Of a DNA stretch of 15,013 nucleotides, positions 14,911-15,013 are shown piece by piece. The position numbers and the translations under genes are program-made. The stretch comes from Candidatus Woesearchaeota archaeon (lineage in GTDB: Archaea; Nanobdellota; Nanobdellia; Woesearchaeales; WJKL01), in the NCBI GenBank assembly GCA_019322455.1, contig JAHWIT010000139.1:1-15013 (forward strand). The letters are read 5' to 3'. How positions within the stretch are numbered: the first letter of the stretch is position 1; the number at the start of each line of letters is the position of its first letter. Below the pieces are notes generated by a model. That model did not search any database, had not been told where the DNA came from, and was given only the letters and a program-made list of their open reading frames with translations.

Positions 14911-14920
14911 ATTTTTTCCT
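14898..14920. terminator. Perfect palindrome at the convergent gene ends, candidate bidirectional terminator
   Basis: AGGAAAAAATT (14898-14908) and AATTTTTTCCT (14910-14920) are exact reverse complements around one central base. The dut stop (14908-14910) and the leftward gene's stop (14909-14907) both lie at the centre. Each direction ends in a run of six T, which suits termination of both transcripts. Confidence 0.55.
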
Positions 14921-15013
14921 TTACCTTTTCAAAAACTTCTTTAGAAATATCTTCTATTTCTCTTAATTCATTATTAGGAGCACAATCAATTATTAACCAA
15001 CTATATTTCTTTG
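14907..15013 (-). CDS. C-terminal fragment of a leftward gene, possibly thymidylate kinase (partial)
   Basis: Reading leftward from the right edge, one frame stays open for 34 codons and stops at 14909-14907; the gene starts outside the window. The visible end contains YSWLIIDCAP, NNELREIEDI and SKEVFEKVKEKI. A hydrophobic strand ending in ID, followed by an SIEEIHEEV-like helix, resembles the C-terminus of dTMP kinases. That enzyme phosphorylates dTMP, the product of the neighbouring ThyA. The context makes this attractive, but the fragment is too short to be sure. The other two minus-strand frames hit stops within about 20 bases. It overlaps dut by four bases, tail to tail. Confidence 0.6.
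   Translation of the reverse strand, partial: KKYSWLIIDCAPNNELREIEDISKEVFEKVKEKI

Overview
The window is AT-rich, densely packed and almost entirely coding on the + strand. It looks archaeal, most likely a DPANN lineage of the Woesearchaeota/Pacearchaeota type. The reasons are giant secreted proteins built from subtilase, FG-GAP, CARDB and CGNxICExGE-type cysteine modules, an ITGHAV motif that I recall from predicted surface proteins of those lineages, purine-rich GAGGTGA/GGAGG ribosome binding sites, and TATA-like promoter elements instead of bacterial -35/-10 boxes. The assignment rests on protein style only.

Region 1 (1-11321) is a cell-surface/secretome operon of three tightly linked genes. 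The first is cut by the window edge. It has no real start here, because its frame is open to base 3. Its visible part runs from the tail of an FG-GAP-like region through two near-identical CARDB domains, cysteine modules and a long unknown middle to a C-terminal gingipain-like (C25) cysteine protease domain. The second gene is a 287-residue type I membrane protein with a signal peptide, a beta-sandwich ectodomain, the same cysteine motif and a C-terminal membrane anchor. The third is a 1731-residue secreted subtilase (S8). A beta-propeller of about 346 residues is inserted between its catalytic Asp and His, and after the protease come an FG-GAP propeller and four copies of the cysteine motif. 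The genes are separated by 1 base and by an ATGA overlap.

Region 2 (11322-11718) is the only long intergenic stretch. It holds a T-rich candidate terminator, a possible 30-residue leftward small ORF with a very good ribosome binding site, a small hairpin, and TATA-like elements facing both ways.

Region 3 (11719-14910) is a compact thymidylate-synthesis operon: thyA, folA, glyA, dut. dUTPase supplies dUMP. ThyA methylates it, turning methylene-THF into DHF. DHFR regenerates THF, and serine hydroxymethyltransferase recharges it with a one-carbon unit. A perfect AT-rich hairpin lies between thyA and folA. A leftward gene, possibly thymidylate kinase (the next step), enters from the right edge and converges on dut. 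Both stop codons sit at the centre of a perfect 23-base palindrome.
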